Below, one piece after another: positions 10,827-18,950 of a stretch of 38,425 bases of DNA. Source of the stretch: Geodermatophilus sp. DF01-2 (GTDB lineage Bacteria; Actinomycetota; Actinomycetes; Mycobacteriales; Geodermatophilaceae); NCBI RefSeq assembly GCF_004571065.1, contig NZ_SPQN01000039.1:1-38425 (forward strand), in the 5' to 3' direction. Below the pieces are notes generated by a model. It was not told where the DNA came from. It worked only from the letters and a program-made list of their open reading frames with translations, and did not search any database. Made by a program: the position numbers and the translations under genes. The first letter of the stretch is position 1, and every line of letters starts with the position of its first letter.

Positions 10827-12614
10827 TTGGACAGCACGCTGGAGCGGGGCCGGGTCCGGGCGCGGGGCACTCGCGGCCGGGTCGTCGGCGTCGCCGTGGT
10901 CGTCCTGCTGGTCGTGGCCGTGGCGGTCGGCTGTGCCAACGTCCGGGACGGCGGGCCGCGCGTCCCCGTCGTCGGCGGTGCCCCGGACGCCGGGATCACC
11001 GGAGTCCGGGCGCCGTCGGACGCGACCGGCGGCACGCTGCGGGTGGTGACCGGCGAGGTCGACAGCCTCGACCCGCAGCGCTCCTACCTGCCCGGGGTGT
11101 GGAACCTGATGCGGCTCTACACCCGCACGCTGGTCACCTACTCGACCGAGCCCGGCCGCACCGACGAGCTGGTGCCCGACCTCGCCACCGACCTGGGCAC
11201 CACCCCGGACGGCGGCCTGACCTGGACCTTCACGCTCCGCGACGGCGCCCGGTTCGAGACCGGCCGGCCGATCACCTCGCGGGACGTCAAGTACGGCATC
11301 GAGCGGTCGTTCGCCTCGGACGTCGTCGTGGGTGGGCCCACCCGCGTGGTCGATCTGCTCGACGACCCGGGCAACCCCTACGCCGGCCCGTACCAGGACG
11401 AGACGCCGGGCAAGCTCGGTCTGGCGTCGGTCGAGACGCCCGACGACCGCACCATCACCTTCCGGCTCCGCTCGCCGCAGCCGGACTTCCCCTACGTCAT
11501 GGCGCTCCCCTCGAGCAGCCCGGTCCCGATCGAGAACGACACCGGCGCCGACTACGGTCGCGATCCGGTCTCCTCCGGCCCGTACGTCATCACCACGGTC
11601 GACCCGGTCACCGGCATCGTGCTCGACCGCAACCCGCAGTGGGACCCGGCGGCCGACGGCGTGCGCCGGGCCCTGCCCGACCGGGTGGTCGTGCGTACCG
11701 GGCTGACCGGCGTGGAGCGGGACCAGGCGCTGCTCGCCGGCTCGGCCGACGTCGACATCTCGGGCACCGGCATCCAGGCGCCCACGACGGCCCGGCTCGG
11801 CGAGGGGACCGGCGGGGACGTCCCGCTGACCGACCGGGTCGACGAGCTCACCAACAACGTCGTCCGGCTGCTCGCGCTGCCGACCGACGTGGCGCCGTTC
11901 GACAACCCCGCGTGCCGGGCCGCGGTGGCCGCGGTCGTCGACCGGGCCGCGGTGCAGGAGGCGCTGGGCGGGGCGACGGAGGCCGTGCGCACCTCCCAGC
12001 TGTGGCCGCGCGGCGTCGACGGCGGGCCCGAGGACCCCGACCCTCCAGCCGATCCGGCGGCGGCAGAGGAAGCGCTGGCCGCCTGCGGCCGGCCGGACGG
12101 CTTCAGCACCGTGCTCGCCGTCCCGGACGCCCCGACCAGCGTGGCCGTCGCCGAGGAGGTCGCCGGGCAGCTGGCCGGCATCGGCATCCAGGTCGAGGTG
12201 CGGGCGCTGGACGCCCCGAGCTTCTACGCCACCGAGGTCGGCAACCCCGACCGCGTCCGCGCCAACGGGATCGGCATCGTGCTGGCCACCTGGACCGCCG
12301 ACTTCCCGACCCCGGGGTCCTTCCTGGTGCCGCTGGTGGACGGCCGGTCGGTCAGCCTGGTCGGCAACACCAACTTCGCCCGGCTCACCGACCCGGCCAT
12401 CGACGGGCTGATCGACGCCGCTCGCGCGGCCGCCGGCGACCCGGAGGCGGCCCGCGCCGCCTGGCGGGACGTGGCGACGGCGGCCACCGCCAGCGGCGCC
12501 TACGTCCCGCTGGCGGAGTCCCGGGTGCAGCTGCTGGCCGGCCAGCGACTGCGCAACGGCGTGGTGATGGGGCCGTACACGAGCTACGACCTGGCGACCG
12601 CCGGCGTCCGCTGA
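10827..12614 (+). CDS. ABC transporter family 5 substrate-binding lipoprotein (SBP_bac_5)
   Basis: A 595-residue extracellular solute-binding protein of the peptide/nickel/opine (DppA/OppA) family. The N-terminus is a lipoprotein signal: basic residues, then a hydrophobic stretch (about residues 19-35) ending in the lipobox AVGC with the lipidated Cys36. The mature part has typical family 5 segments such as TLRVVTGEVDSLDPQRSY, LTWTFTLRDGARFETGRPITSRDVKYGIERSF and SSGPYVI. No permease or ATPase gene lies in the window, so it is an orphan binding protein and its ligand is unknown. The TTG at 10827 is the only in-frame start before the signal and has GGGGAG about 8 nt upstream; the GTG at 10822 is out of frame. 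Its place between tpiA and secG is unusual. Confidence 0.88.
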   Translation: MDSTLERGRVRARGTRGRVVGVAVVVLLVVAVAVGCANVRDGGPRVPVVGGAPDAGITGVRAPSDATGGTLRVVTGEVDSLDPQRSYLPGVWNLMRLYTRTLVTYSTEPGRTDELVPDLATDLGTTPDGGLTWTFTLRDGARFETGRPITSRDVKYGIERSFASDVVVGGPTRVVDLLDDPGNPYAGPYQDETPGKLGLASVETPDDRTITFRLRSPQPDFPYVMALPSSSPVPIENDTGADYGRDPVSSGPYVITTVDPVTGIVLDRNPQWDPAADGVRRALPDRVVVRTGLTGVERDQALLAGSADVDISGTGIQAPTTARLGEGTGGDVPLTDRVDELTNNVVRLLALPTDVAPFDNPACRAAVAAVVDRAAVQEALGGATEAVRTSQLWPRGVDGGPEDPDPPADPAAAEEALAACGRPDGFSTVLAVPDAPTSVAVAEEVAGQLAGIGIQVEVRALDAPSFYATEVGNPDRVRANGIGIVLATWTADFPTPGSFLVPLVDGRSVSLVGNTNFARLTDPAIDGLIDAARAAAGDPEAARAAWRDVATAATASGAYVPLAESRVQLLAGQRLRNGVVMGPYTSYDLATAGVR

Positions 12615-12662
12615 CAGCCCGGGCGCGGAAGCGGACCCTGTGGACAGCCGCTGACAGCCCGG
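12608..12662 (+). repeat. Pair of 15-bp direct repeats upstream of secG
   Basis: CCGCTGACAGCCCGG occurs at 12608-12622, covering the stop of the binding-protein gene, and again at 12648-12662. The copies are 40 bp apart, close to four helical turns. They could be a local duplication or a regulator half-site pair; nothing more can be said. Confidence 0.5.
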
Positions 12663-12698
12663 AGAGCCGCGCTGACGGGGGAGCCGCCGGGGGTCGGT

Positions 12699-12704
12699 TA
12701 CCCT
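12699..12704 (+). promoter_or_regulatory. Putative -10 element of a leaderless secG promoter
   Basis: TACCCT matches TANNNT and ends 7 nt before the secG ATG, the spacing expected for transcription starting at the start codon. No -35 box at normal spacing is evident. Confidence 0.4.
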
Positions 12705-12711
12705 CGGGGGC

Positions 12712-12945
12712 ATGGTCGAGCTGGTCCTCAACGTGCTGCTGGTGCTCACCAGCGTGCTCCTCGTGGTGCTGATCCTGCTGCACCGCGGCAAGGGTGGGGG
12801 CCTGTCCTCGATGTTCGGCGGCGCGGTCTCCTCGCAGCTGTCCGGTTCCTCCGTGGTGGAGAAGAACCTCAACCGGCTGACCGTCTTCACCGGGTTGATC
12901 TGGACGGTCTGCATCGTCGGCCTCGGCATCCTGCTCAAGGTCTGA
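12712..12945 (+). CDS. secG: Preprotein translocase subunit SecG
   Basis: SecG (77 residues) is a small auxiliary membrane subunit of the SecYEG translocon. Two transmembrane helices are visible, about residues 3-23 and 53-75. They are joined by a Gly/Ser-rich cytoplasmic loop (GKGGGLSSMFGG) that is the family hallmark. Length is normal for actinobacteria. The ATG at 12712 is the only start that keeps the first helix intact. The tpiA-secG linkage is common in actinobacteria; here the lipoprotein gene separates them and secG appears to have its own promoter. Three bases after the stop, a copy of the 57-bp palindrome begins and may act as the transcript end. Confidence 0.95.
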   Translation: MVELVLNVLLVLTSVLLVVLILLHRGKGGGLSSMFGGAVSSQLSGSSVVEKNLNRLTVFTGLIWTVCIVGLGILLKV

Positions 12946-12947
12946 CG

Positions 12948-13004
12948 AAGGACCCTCCTGCCCCCCACCGCTCGCAGGCTCGCGGCGGGCCATGCAGGGG
13001 GCCG
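12948..13004 (+). repeat. 57-bp palindromic intergenic repeat, copy B
   Basis: Near-consensus copy: AAGGACCCTCCTGCCCCCC at the left, CGCTCGCAGGCTCGCGG in the centre, and TGCAGGGGGCC at the right. It starts 3 bp after the secG stop and lies in the same orientation as copy A. The halves are largely self-complementary. Confidence 0.8.
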
Positions 13005-13052
13005 GGACCCGGGACGGGGCCAAAGTCCTCTTCGCGGCACCGGTCCAGGCCC

Positions 13053-13058
13053 TAGACT
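13053..13058 (+). promoter_or_regulatory. Putative -10 element for rbpA
   Basis: TAGACT fits TANNNT, 50 nt upstream of the rbpA GTG. A TTCGCG sequence 16 nt further up (13031-13036) might be a poor -35 box. The call rests on consensus and position. Confidence 0.35.
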
Positions 13059-13108
13059 GCCCCAGTGGCGGGTCGCCGCAGATCGTCGGAGACGCACAGG
13101 GGGCACTC

Positions 13109-13450
13109 GTGGCTGGTGGTAACGCGATCCGTGGCACACGGGTCGGCGCGGGGCCGATGGGCGAGGCCGAACGCGGCGAGGCGGCCCCTCGCCGGCGGGT
13201 CCTGTTCTGGTGCGCGCAGGGGCACGAGACCCATGTGGCCTTCGCTTCCGACGCCGAGGTCCCCGACCTGTGGGACTGCCCGCGGTGCGGCCTGCCCGCC
13301 GGCCAGGACCAGTCGGCCCCGCCCCCGGCGCCGCGGACCGAGCCGTACAAGACCCACCTGGCCTACGTGCGCGAGCGGCGGAGCGACGCCGACGGCGATG
13401 CCCTGCTCGAGGAGGCGCTGGCCAAGCTGCGGGCCCGGCGCGGCGCCTGA
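13109..13450 (+). CDS. rbpA: RNA polymerase-binding protein RbpA
   Basis: RbpA (113 residues) is an actinobacteria-specific transcription factor. It binds the RNA polymerase holoenzyme and the principal sigma factor and stabilises the open promoter complex. The family sequence is very clear: N-terminal MAGGNAIRGTRVGAGPMGEAERG, core WDCPRCGLPAGQD, and C-terminal sigma-interacting PYKTHLAYVRERRSD. Cys35, His39, Cys57 and Cys60 form a plausible zinc site, as in the Streptomyces protein. The GTG at 13109 has AGGGGG 5 nt upstream (13098-13103) and gives the standard N-terminus; the open frame back to 12992 is not conserved. It is monocistronic, with inverted repeat copy F directly downstream. Confidence 0.97.
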   Translation: MAGGNAIRGTRVGAGPMGEAERGEAAPRRRVLFWCAQGHETHVAFASDAEVPDLWDCPRCGLPAGQDQSAPPPAPRTEPYKTHLAYVRERRSDADGDALLEEALAKLRARRGA

Positions 13451-13454
13451 GGAC

Positions 13455-13511
13455 GGCCCCTCCAGGGCGCCCCCGAGCGTGCGGGGCGACCCGGGAGGAC
13501 GGGGTCCTCTT
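13455..13511 (-). repeat. 57-bp palindromic intergenic repeat, copy F (inverted)
   Basis: Read on the minus strand, it begins GAGGACCCCGTCCTCC, has the centre GCACGCTCG, and ends TGGAGGGGCC, which aligns best with copy C at 20100. An inner stem, CGCCCC/GGGGCG (13468-13473 with 13483-13488), and an outer pair, GAGGAC/GTCCTC, can form. It starts 5 bp after the rbpA stop and is a plausible terminator. Confidence 0.6.
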
Positions 13512-13551
13512 CAGTTGCGCGGTGGCCGCGGCCGGGGCACGGTCACCCGGG

Positions 13552-13674
13552 TCACCCAGGTCGCCAGCCCCCGGTCCCACTAGCAGCCGGGGTGTCCTGG
13601 TACCGGTGCGGCACCAGGACGACGACCGGCACGGGGCGGGCGGTGCGGCGGCCGGCCGGCGCGGGGAGCGTCAT
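13552..13674 (-). CDS. Possible small protein (40 aa), unknown
   Basis: An ATG at 13674 on the minus strand opens a 40-codon frame starting MTLPAPAGRRTARPVPVVV, with the segment VPHRYQDTPAA and ending at a TGA. A GGAG ribosome site stands 6 nt upstream, better than for several real genes here. It is 121 nt downstream of the pgl stop in the same direction, so it could be the last cistron of the pentose phosphate operon. It is not recognised as a family. The alternative is a chance frame in GC-rich DNA; the same frame is open back into pgl. Confidence 0.3.
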   Translation of the reverse strand: MTLPAPAGRRTARPVPVVVLVPHRYQDTPAASGTGGWRPG

Positions 13675-13795
13675 CGCATGCTCCACGGGTGAGGACGGCG
13701 GTGCGGCCGGACGGTGCGCCGGGTCGCGCACCGGAGAGTGCTCCGCCGGATTCCGCCGACCCCGGTCGTCGTGCCACCCGACCGCGAGGCCGAGC

Positions 13796-14608
13796 TCAGC
13801 CCTCCCGGTCCAGCTCGGAGGCGGCGTCGACATCGATCAGCCAGCGGGTCGCCCGGCGCCCGTGCACGCCGGCCGCGGGCAGCTCCCCGGGTGTCGCCCC
13901 ACCGGTCAGGGCCTGCGCGACCGCGGGCGCCTTGGCCGCGCCGGAGACCAGCAGCCACACCTCCTCGGCGGCGTTGAGCGCGGGAAAGCCGAGGCTGATC
14001 CGGGTCGGCGGCGGCTTGGGGCAGTCGCGCACGGCGACCACCGTGCGGTCGTCGGTGACCGCCGGCGTCCCCGGGAAGATCGAGGCGACGTGGCCCTCCG
14101 GGCCCATGCCGAGCAGCAGCACGTCGAAGCGGGGCAGCATCGCGCCCTCGGGCGCCGCGGCGGCCAGCTGGTCGGCGTACCAGGCCGCGGCGTCCTCCGG
14201 CTCGGCGAACCCGGCGTCCGAGGGGGGCATGGCGTGCACCCGCTCCGCCGGGACGGCGACCGCGTCGAGCAGCGCCCGCCGCGCGCCGAGCTCGTTGCGC
14301 TCCTCGTTCCCGGCGGGCACGAAGCGGTCGTCGCCCCACCAGACGTCGACGGCGGCCCAGTCCACCCGCTCGCGCGCCGGCTCGCGGGCCAGGTCGGCGA
14401 CCCGCTCGAGGACGGCGGTGCCGATGCCGCCGCCGGTGAGGACGACCCTCGCCGTCCCGTGCACCGCCTGCGCCGCGGCCAGCCGGGCGACCAGCGCCGC
14501 GGCGACGTCGCGGGCCAGCCGGTCGGCGTCGGGCTCGACGACGACGTCCGGCCGCTGGCCCTCCGCGGCCGGCCGGGCGGCGATGCGCTCGCCGGGGGGC
14601 AGACTCAC
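13796..14608 (-). CDS. pgl: 6-phosphogluconolactonase
   Basis: Pgl/DevB (270 residues) hydrolyses 6-phosphogluconolactone to 6-phosphogluconate, the second step of the oxidative pentose phosphate pathway. Family signatures seen: LTGGGIGTAVLERV, VDVWWGDDRFVPAGNEERN, LLLGMGPEGHVASIFPG and ISLGFPALNAAEEVWLLVSG. The GTG start overlaps the opcA stop by 4 nt (GTGA), so it is coupled to OpcA. It is the last recognised enzyme of the minus-strand operon. Length is normal. Confidence 0.96.
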   Translation of the reverse strand: MSLPPGERIAARPAAEGQRPDVVVEPDADRLARDVAAALVARLAAAQAVHGTARVVLTGGGIGTAVLERVADLAREPARERVDWAAVDVWWGDDRFVPAGNEERNELGARRALLDAVAVPAERVHAMPPSDAGFAEPEDAAAWYADQLAAAAPEGAMLPRFDVLLLGMGPEGHVASIFPGTPAVTDDRTVVAVRDCPKPPPTRISLGFPALNAAEEVWLLVSGAAKAPAVAQALTGGATPGELPAAGVHGRRATRWLIDVDAASELDREG

Positions 14609-15702
14609 GGGGCCACCTCCGTGCTGTTGCGCTCACCGCTGACGGCGACCTCGTCGTCCCCGATCGAGTCCTCCGGCACGGTGTCCAGCAACTCCCCGGG
14701 CCCGCCGCGGGCCTCGGCGGGGTCCAGCCACATGTGCTTGCGCACCGACGTGCGGTCCGTCAGGTCCGGGACGCCGGTCGTGGCTTCCAGAGCCTCGGCG
14801 AAGGGCTCGTCCGGGTCCAGCCGGCGCAGCTCCTCGCCGATCAGGTCGCCGAGCTGCCGGTCGGGCAGTGCCACGGTCGCCTCCGGCCGGTAGGGCTGGC
14901 TGATCACCGCCCCGCCGCGGCGGTCGGCCGCCACCCGCACCCGCTCGTCCTGGTCGAGCTGCAGGGCGACCGCGGAGACGCCACTGGGGCCGGGTCGACG
15001 TTCGCCGGCCACCACCGGGACGTCGAGGCCACAGCGCGCGCTCAGCCAGCCGGCCAGCAGCAGCGCCGTGGCGTGCCCGGGGTCTCCTTCGACCTGGCCG
15101 CCCAGCACCCGGACGGCCTCCCCGCGACGACCGGACACCGAGTCGACGGTCGACGTGAGGGTGGCCCGCCACGGCGTGCTGCGGGTCCAGGCCAGGTCGG
15201 TGTCGCCGGGGGCGTAGTCCTCGGCGCGGGTGCGCAGGGCGGCGAGCTGGTCGTCGGCCAGCGAGCTGTCGGTGATCCGCCGGTCGGCGATGACCGCGAG
15301 CGCGTCGGTGGCCAGCTGCTCCGGCGGGGTGTCGTGCCACCAGGTCACCACCGGGGCGTCCGCGGCCAGCAGCGGCAGCACCACCGACTCGGCGTGCAGG
15401 GCCAGCCGGCCGTACATCCGCATGACCACGGCCTCGCCCGGGCCCAGCCGGCCGCCGATGAGCACCTCGGCGTCCAGGCGCGGGGTCGGCGCCTCGATGT
15501 GCCGGCGCACGACGATGAGCAGCCGGCAGGGGTGCTGCTCGGCGGCGGCGGTCGCGGCCTCCTCGGCCTCGGCCACCCGGTTCTCGTCGGCCACGACCAC
15601 GAGGGTCAGGGCGACACCGGAGAGCACGGCGCCGCCGGTGCGCCGCTGCGCGGCCAGCTCCTTCACCACGGCCGAGCCGGTGGTGTCCCACAGCGTGGTC
15701 AC
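14605..15702 (-). CDS. opcA: Glucose-6-phosphate dehydrogenase assembly protein OpcA
   Basis: OpcA (365 residues) is required for assembly or activity of glucose-6-phosphate dehydrogenase in cyanobacteria and actinobacteria. The N-terminus MTTLWDTTGSAVVKELAAQR and the motif LVVVADENRVAEAEEAA are typical. PVVTWWHDTPPEQLATDALAV and the mid-region ITDSSLADD are also typical. The GTG start at 15702 lies 10 nt after the zwf stop. The C-terminal 50 residues (after KHMWLDPAEARGG) are acidic and variable. Partner and neighbour agree: it directly follows zwf and overlaps pgl. Confidence 0.95.
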   Translation of the reverse strand: MTTLWDTTGSAVVKELAAQRRTGGAVLSGVALTLVVVADENRVAEAEEAATAAAEQHPCRLLIVVRRHIEAPTPRLDAEVLIGGRLGPGEAVVMRMYGRLALHAESVVLPLLAADAPVVTWWHDTPPEQLATDALAVIADRRITDSSLADDQLAALRTRAEDYAPGDTDLAWTRSTPWRATLTSTVDSVSGRRGEAVRVLGGQVEGDPGHATALLLAGWLSARCGLDVPVVAGERRPGPSGVSAVALQLDQDERVRVAADRRGGAVISQPYRPEATVALPDRQLGDLIGEELRRLDPDEPFAEALEATTGVPDLTDRTSVRKHMWLDPAEARGGPGELLDTVPEDSIGDDEVAVSGERNSTEVAP

Positions 15703-15712
15703 GGTCGTCTCC

Positions 15713-17230
15713 TCACGGTCGCCGCCACCGGCGGCCCTCGGCGGCGAGCATCTCGTCGGCGGCGCGCGGCCCCCACTCGCCGGCCCGGTAGGGCTGCGGT
15801 CTCGTGCCCGCCCAGAACTCTTCGAGCGGGTCGATCACCGCCCACGACGCCTCGACCTCCGCGTTGCGCGGGAAGAGCGTCGCGTCGCCGAGCAGGACGT
15901 CGAGCAGCAGGCGCTCGTAGGCCTCGGGGCTGGCCTCGGTGAACTGCTCGCCGTAGAGGAAGTCCATCGACACGTCGCGGACCTCCATCACGCTCCCGGG
16001 CACCTTCGACCCGAACTTGAGGGTGACCCCCTCGTCGGGTTGCACTCGCACGACCAGCTGGTTGTTGCCCAGCTCCTCGGTGTCGGTGTCGGCGAAGGGC
16101 AGGTGCGGAGCGCGCTTGAAGACGAGCGCGATCTCGGTGACCCGCCGCGGCAGCCGCTTGCCGGCGCGCAGGTAGAACGGCACGCCGGCCCACCGCCGGG
16201 TCTCCACGCCGAGCCGGACGGCGGCGTAGGTCTCGGTGGTCGAGTGCGGGTCGACGCCGTCCTCCTCGCGGTACCCGGTGGCCCGCTGACCGGCCAGCCA
16301 GCCCTGCTCGTACTGGCCGCGGACGGCGGAGGTCGCGAGGTCCTCGGGCAGCGAGATCGCGCGCAGCACCTTGAGCTTCTCGGTGCGGATCTCCTCGGCG
16401 GAGAACTCGACCGGCTCCTCCATCGCGGTGAGCGCCAGCAGCTGCAGCAGGTGGTTCTGCAGCACGTCCCGGGCGGCGCCGGTCTCCTCGTAGAACTGCG
16501 CCCGCCCGCCGATCCCGACGTCCTCGGCCATGGTGATCTGCACGGAATCGACGTGGTGGACGTTCCAGATCGGCTCGAACAGGGTGTTGGCGAACCGCAG
16601 CGCCATCAGGTTCTGGACGGTCTCCTTGCCCAGGTAGTGGTCGATGCGGAAGACGTCGTCGGCGCTGAACACCGAGTCGACCAGTTCGTTGAGCGCCCGG
16701 CTGGAGGCCAGGTCGGTGCCGAACGGCTTCTCCACGACCACCCGGCGCCAGCGGTCCGGCGTGCTCTCGGCCATGCCGGTGCGCTGCACCTGCTTGAGCA
16801 CGACCGGGAACATCGCCGGCGGGATGGAGAGGTAGAAGGCGGCGTTGCCGCCGATGCCGTGGCTGCCCTCGAGCTCGGCGAGGGTGGCGGCCAGCTCGTC
16901 GAAGGCGTTGTCGTCGTCGAACGAGCCCTGCACGAAGCGCACGCTGCCGGCGAGGCGCTCCCAGACCTCCTCCCGCCACGGGGTCCGGGCGGCCTTGCGC
17001 GCGGCGGAGCGGGCCAGCTCGGCGAAGTCCTCGTTCCCCCAGTCGCGGCGCGCGAGGCCGAGCAGGGCGAAGTTGGTCGGCAGCAGGCCGCGGTTGGCCA
17101 GGTCGTAGACGGCCGGGAGGAGCTTCTTGCGGGACAGGTCCCCGGTGATGCCGAAGACCACCAGCGCGCAGGGTTCCGGTACCCGGGGCAGCCGCCGGTC
17201 CCGCGGATCGCGCAGCGGGTTGGGAATCAT
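15713..17230 (-). CDS. zwf: Glucose-6-phosphate 1-dehydrogenase
   Basis: Zwf (505 residues) oxidises glucose-6-phosphate to 6-phosphogluconolactone with reduction of NADP+. The nucleotide-binding motif FGITGDLSRKKL lies at 26-37, the EKPFG motif at 167-171, and the substrate/active-site signature RIDHYLGKE at 195-203. The ATG at 17230 is preceded by GAGGACGG. It is separated from pgi by a 67-nt gap containing a perfect 14-bp stem-loop, the largest break within this part of the operon. Immediately downstream is its assembly factor opcA. Confidence 0.98.
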   Translation of the reverse strand: MIPNPLRDPRDRRLPRVPEPCALVVFGITGDLSRKKLLPAVYDLANRGLLPTNFALLGLARRDWGNEDFAELARSAARKAARTPWREEVWERLAGSVRFVQGSFDDDNAFDELAATLAELEGSHGIGGNAAFYLSIPPAMFPVVLKQVQRTGMAESTPDRWRRVVVEKPFGTDLASSRALNELVDSVFSADDVFRIDHYLGKETVQNLMALRFANTLFEPIWNVHHVDSVQITMAEDVGIGGRAQFYEETGAARDVLQNHLLQLLALTAMEEPVEFSAEEIRTEKLKVLRAISLPEDLATSAVRGQYEQGWLAGQRATGYREEDGVDPHSTTETYAAVRLGVETRRWAGVPFYLRAGKRLPRRVTEIALVFKRAPHLPFADTDTEELGNNQLVVRVQPDEGVTLKFGSKVPGSVMEVRDVSMDFLYGEQFTEASPEAYERLLLDVLLGDATLFPRNAEVEASWAVIDPLEEFWAGTRPQPYRAGEWGPRAADEMLAAEGRRWRRP

Positions 17231-17256
17231 GATCCGTCCTCGAGATCGGAGGGGGA

Positions 17257-17292
17257 CCCGCCGTCCGATCCGGCGGGAGATCGGACGGCGGG
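17257..17292 (-). promoter_or_regulatory. Perfect 14-bp stem-loop between pgi and zwf
   Basis: CCCGCCGTCCGATC (17257-17270) is exactly complementary to GATCGGACGGCGGG (17279-17292), with an 8-nt loop. It begins 5 nt after the pgi stop on the minus strand. A further TCCGATC lies between the stem and the zwf ribosome site, read on the minus strand. It could pair with the inner arm as an alternative, weaker structure. Partial terminator, mRNA stabiliser or attenuator are all possible; there is no U-run. Confidence 0.6.
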
Positions 17293-17297
17293 GTGGG

Positions 17298-18950
17298 TCA
17301 GCGATGCTCCCCGGAGCCGATCCTGGTCCACGTCGCGGCGCAGGACGCGTCGAGGAGCTGCTCGACTCCGGCTGCCCGCTCGGTCAGGTGCAGGTGCAGC
17401 AGCGGCCGCCCCCGGTCGGCCAGCGCCTGCCGGTCACCGGCGGCCTGGGCAGTGTGCAGGGTTCCGAAGGTGTAGGGCCGGTCGGGCACCGGCAGGTCCT
17501 CGGTGTACGCCCCGGTGAGCTGCAGGAACGCCCCCGTCTGCGGACCGCCCTTGTGGTACTGGCCGGTCGAGTGCAGGAAGCGCGGGCCCCAGCCGAAGGT
17601 CACGGCGTGCTCCGTCCGCCGGGCGAGCGCGGCCCGCAGCTCGCCGGTGCGGGCGTCACGCCGGCGGTCGAGGTAGGCCATCACCGCGAGGTAGCCGCGC
17701 GGCGGAACGGCGGCCAGCAGCGCCTCGAGGGCCAGGGACACCCCGTCGTGCTGGGTGAGGTCGACCCCGTCGAGCAGGCCGTTGGCCGCGCGCAGCTCGA
17801 CCGCGCCGATGGTCGCCAGGGGCGGCTCGTCCGCGAAGCCGGCGTCCAGGAGCCGCTGGGTGTTCTCCTTGGACTCGGTCACGTTCGGCTGGTCGAACGG
17901 GTTGATCCCGATGACCCGCCCCGCGACCGCGGTGGCGTACTCCCAGCCGAGGAACTGGGCGCCCAGCGGCCCCGTGACGCCGACGGAGGGACCCGGGTCC
18001 ACCGGGTCGCCGCCGACGACGGCCAGCAGCGCGTCGGGGCCGGTGGCGCCCGGGGCGTCGGCGGACTCCACGACCACCGGCAGCAGCCCGCGGCCCTGCT
18101 TGCCGGTGGACTCGGCGATCAGCTGCTCGGCCCAGTCGCCGAAGCCCTGGATCCCGGTGTCGCGGCCGCCCCTGCCGCCATCGGCGAGGGTGACCTTGTC
18201 GCGGCCGGTGTGGAAGCCCGCGCCCAGGGCCACGCCCAGCTCGAGGGCGGCGTTGCCGGGCTCGGCCAGCTGCTCGGCCAGCTCGGCGGCCTCCTCGAGC
18301 AGCGCGCCGACGTCGACCCCGGCCAGCGCGGCCGGCACCAGGCCGAACGCGGACAGCGCGCTGTAGCGCCCGCCGACGTCGGGATCGGCGAGGAAGACCG
18401 CGCGGGCGCCCATCGCCGACGCCGTCTCCGACAGCGGCGAGCCGGGGTCGGTGACGACGACGAACCGGGCCCCGATCCGATCCTCGTCCAGCCCCGCGGC
18501 GGCGAACGCACCGATGAAGGCCCGCCGCTGGCTGTCGGTCTCCACCGTGCCGCCGGACTTGGAGCTGACCACGACCACGGTGCGCTCGAGGTCGGCCATG
18601 GCGGCGGCGACCTGGCCGGGGTCGGTGGTGTCCAGGACGACGAGCGGCACGCCCGCCGTCCGGCAGATCACCTCGGGGGCCAGCGACGAGCCGCCCATCC
18701 CGCACAGCACGACACGGTCCAGGCCCTCGGACTGCAGCTCGGCGTGCAGCTCGGCCAGCCGGCCGACCAGCTCCCGGGACGTGGCCGGCAGATCCAGCCA
18801 GCCTAGCCGGATGGCGGCCTCGCTCTCGGCCTCCGGACCCCACAGGGTGGGGTCCTTGCGCACCAGCCGGGCGGCGACGTCGTCCCCGGTCAGCTGGGCG
18901 CGGAGGGGCTCGGGGACCTCGAGCCCCGTGGCGCGGAACCCGAGGCTCAT
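17298..18950 (-). CDS. pgi: Glucose-6-phosphate isomerase
   Basis: Pgi (550 residues) interconverts glucose-6-phosphate and fructose-6-phosphate, linking glycolysis with the pentose phosphate pathway. Family elements seen: [15 protein letters not shown], the sugar-phosphate-binding [33 protein letters not shown], and [16 protein letters not shown]. The [15 protein letters not shown] segment near the C-terminus holds the catalytic His and Lys. The ATG at 18950 overlaps the tal stop (ATGA). In some bacteria tal and pgi are fused into one polypeptide; here they are separate but coupled. Length fits the actinobacterial tal-linked Pgi type. Confidence 0.96.
   Translation of the reverse strand: MSLGFRATGLEVPEPLRAQLTGDDVAARLVRKDPTLWGPEAESEAAIRLGWLDLPATSRELVGRLAELHAELQSEGLDRVVLCGMGGSSLAPEVICRTAGVPLVVLDTTDPGQVAAAMADLERTVVVVSSKSGGTVETDSQRRAFIGAFAAAGLDEDRIGARFVVVTDPGSPLSETASAMGARAVFLADPDVGGRYSALSAFGLVPAALAGVDVGALLEEAAELAEQLAEPGNAALELGVALGAGFHTGRDKVTLADGGRGGRDTGIQGFGDWAEQLIAESTGKQGRGLLPVVVESADAPGATGPDALLAVVGGDPVDPGPSVGVTGPLGAQFLGWEYATAVAGRVIGINPFDQPNVTESKENTQRLLDAGFADEPPLATIGAVELRAANGLLDGVDLTQHDGVSLALEALLAAVPPRGYLAVMAYLDRRRDARTGELRAALARRTEHAVTFGWGPRFLHSTGQYHKGGPQTGAFLQLTGAYTEDLPVPDRPYTFGTLHTAQAAGDRQALADRGRPLLHLHLTERAAGVEQLLDASCAATWTRIGSGEHR

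Larger units (their letters stand above)
13451..13795. other. Convergent gap between rbpA and pgl
   Basis: This 345-bp stretch lies between convergent genes. It holds the inverted copy F of the palindromic repeat at its rbpA end and a possible 40-codon ORF on the minus strand (13552-13674). No RNA gene or other convincing coding region is visible; the longer open frames in both strands are GC-rich shadows. Confidence 0.6.

Noticed and set aside
10656-13580. Long minus-strand frame opposite the binding lipoprotein, secG and rbpA
   Set aside because: It covers three well-supported plus-strand genes and two repeat copies; no coding signature of its own.
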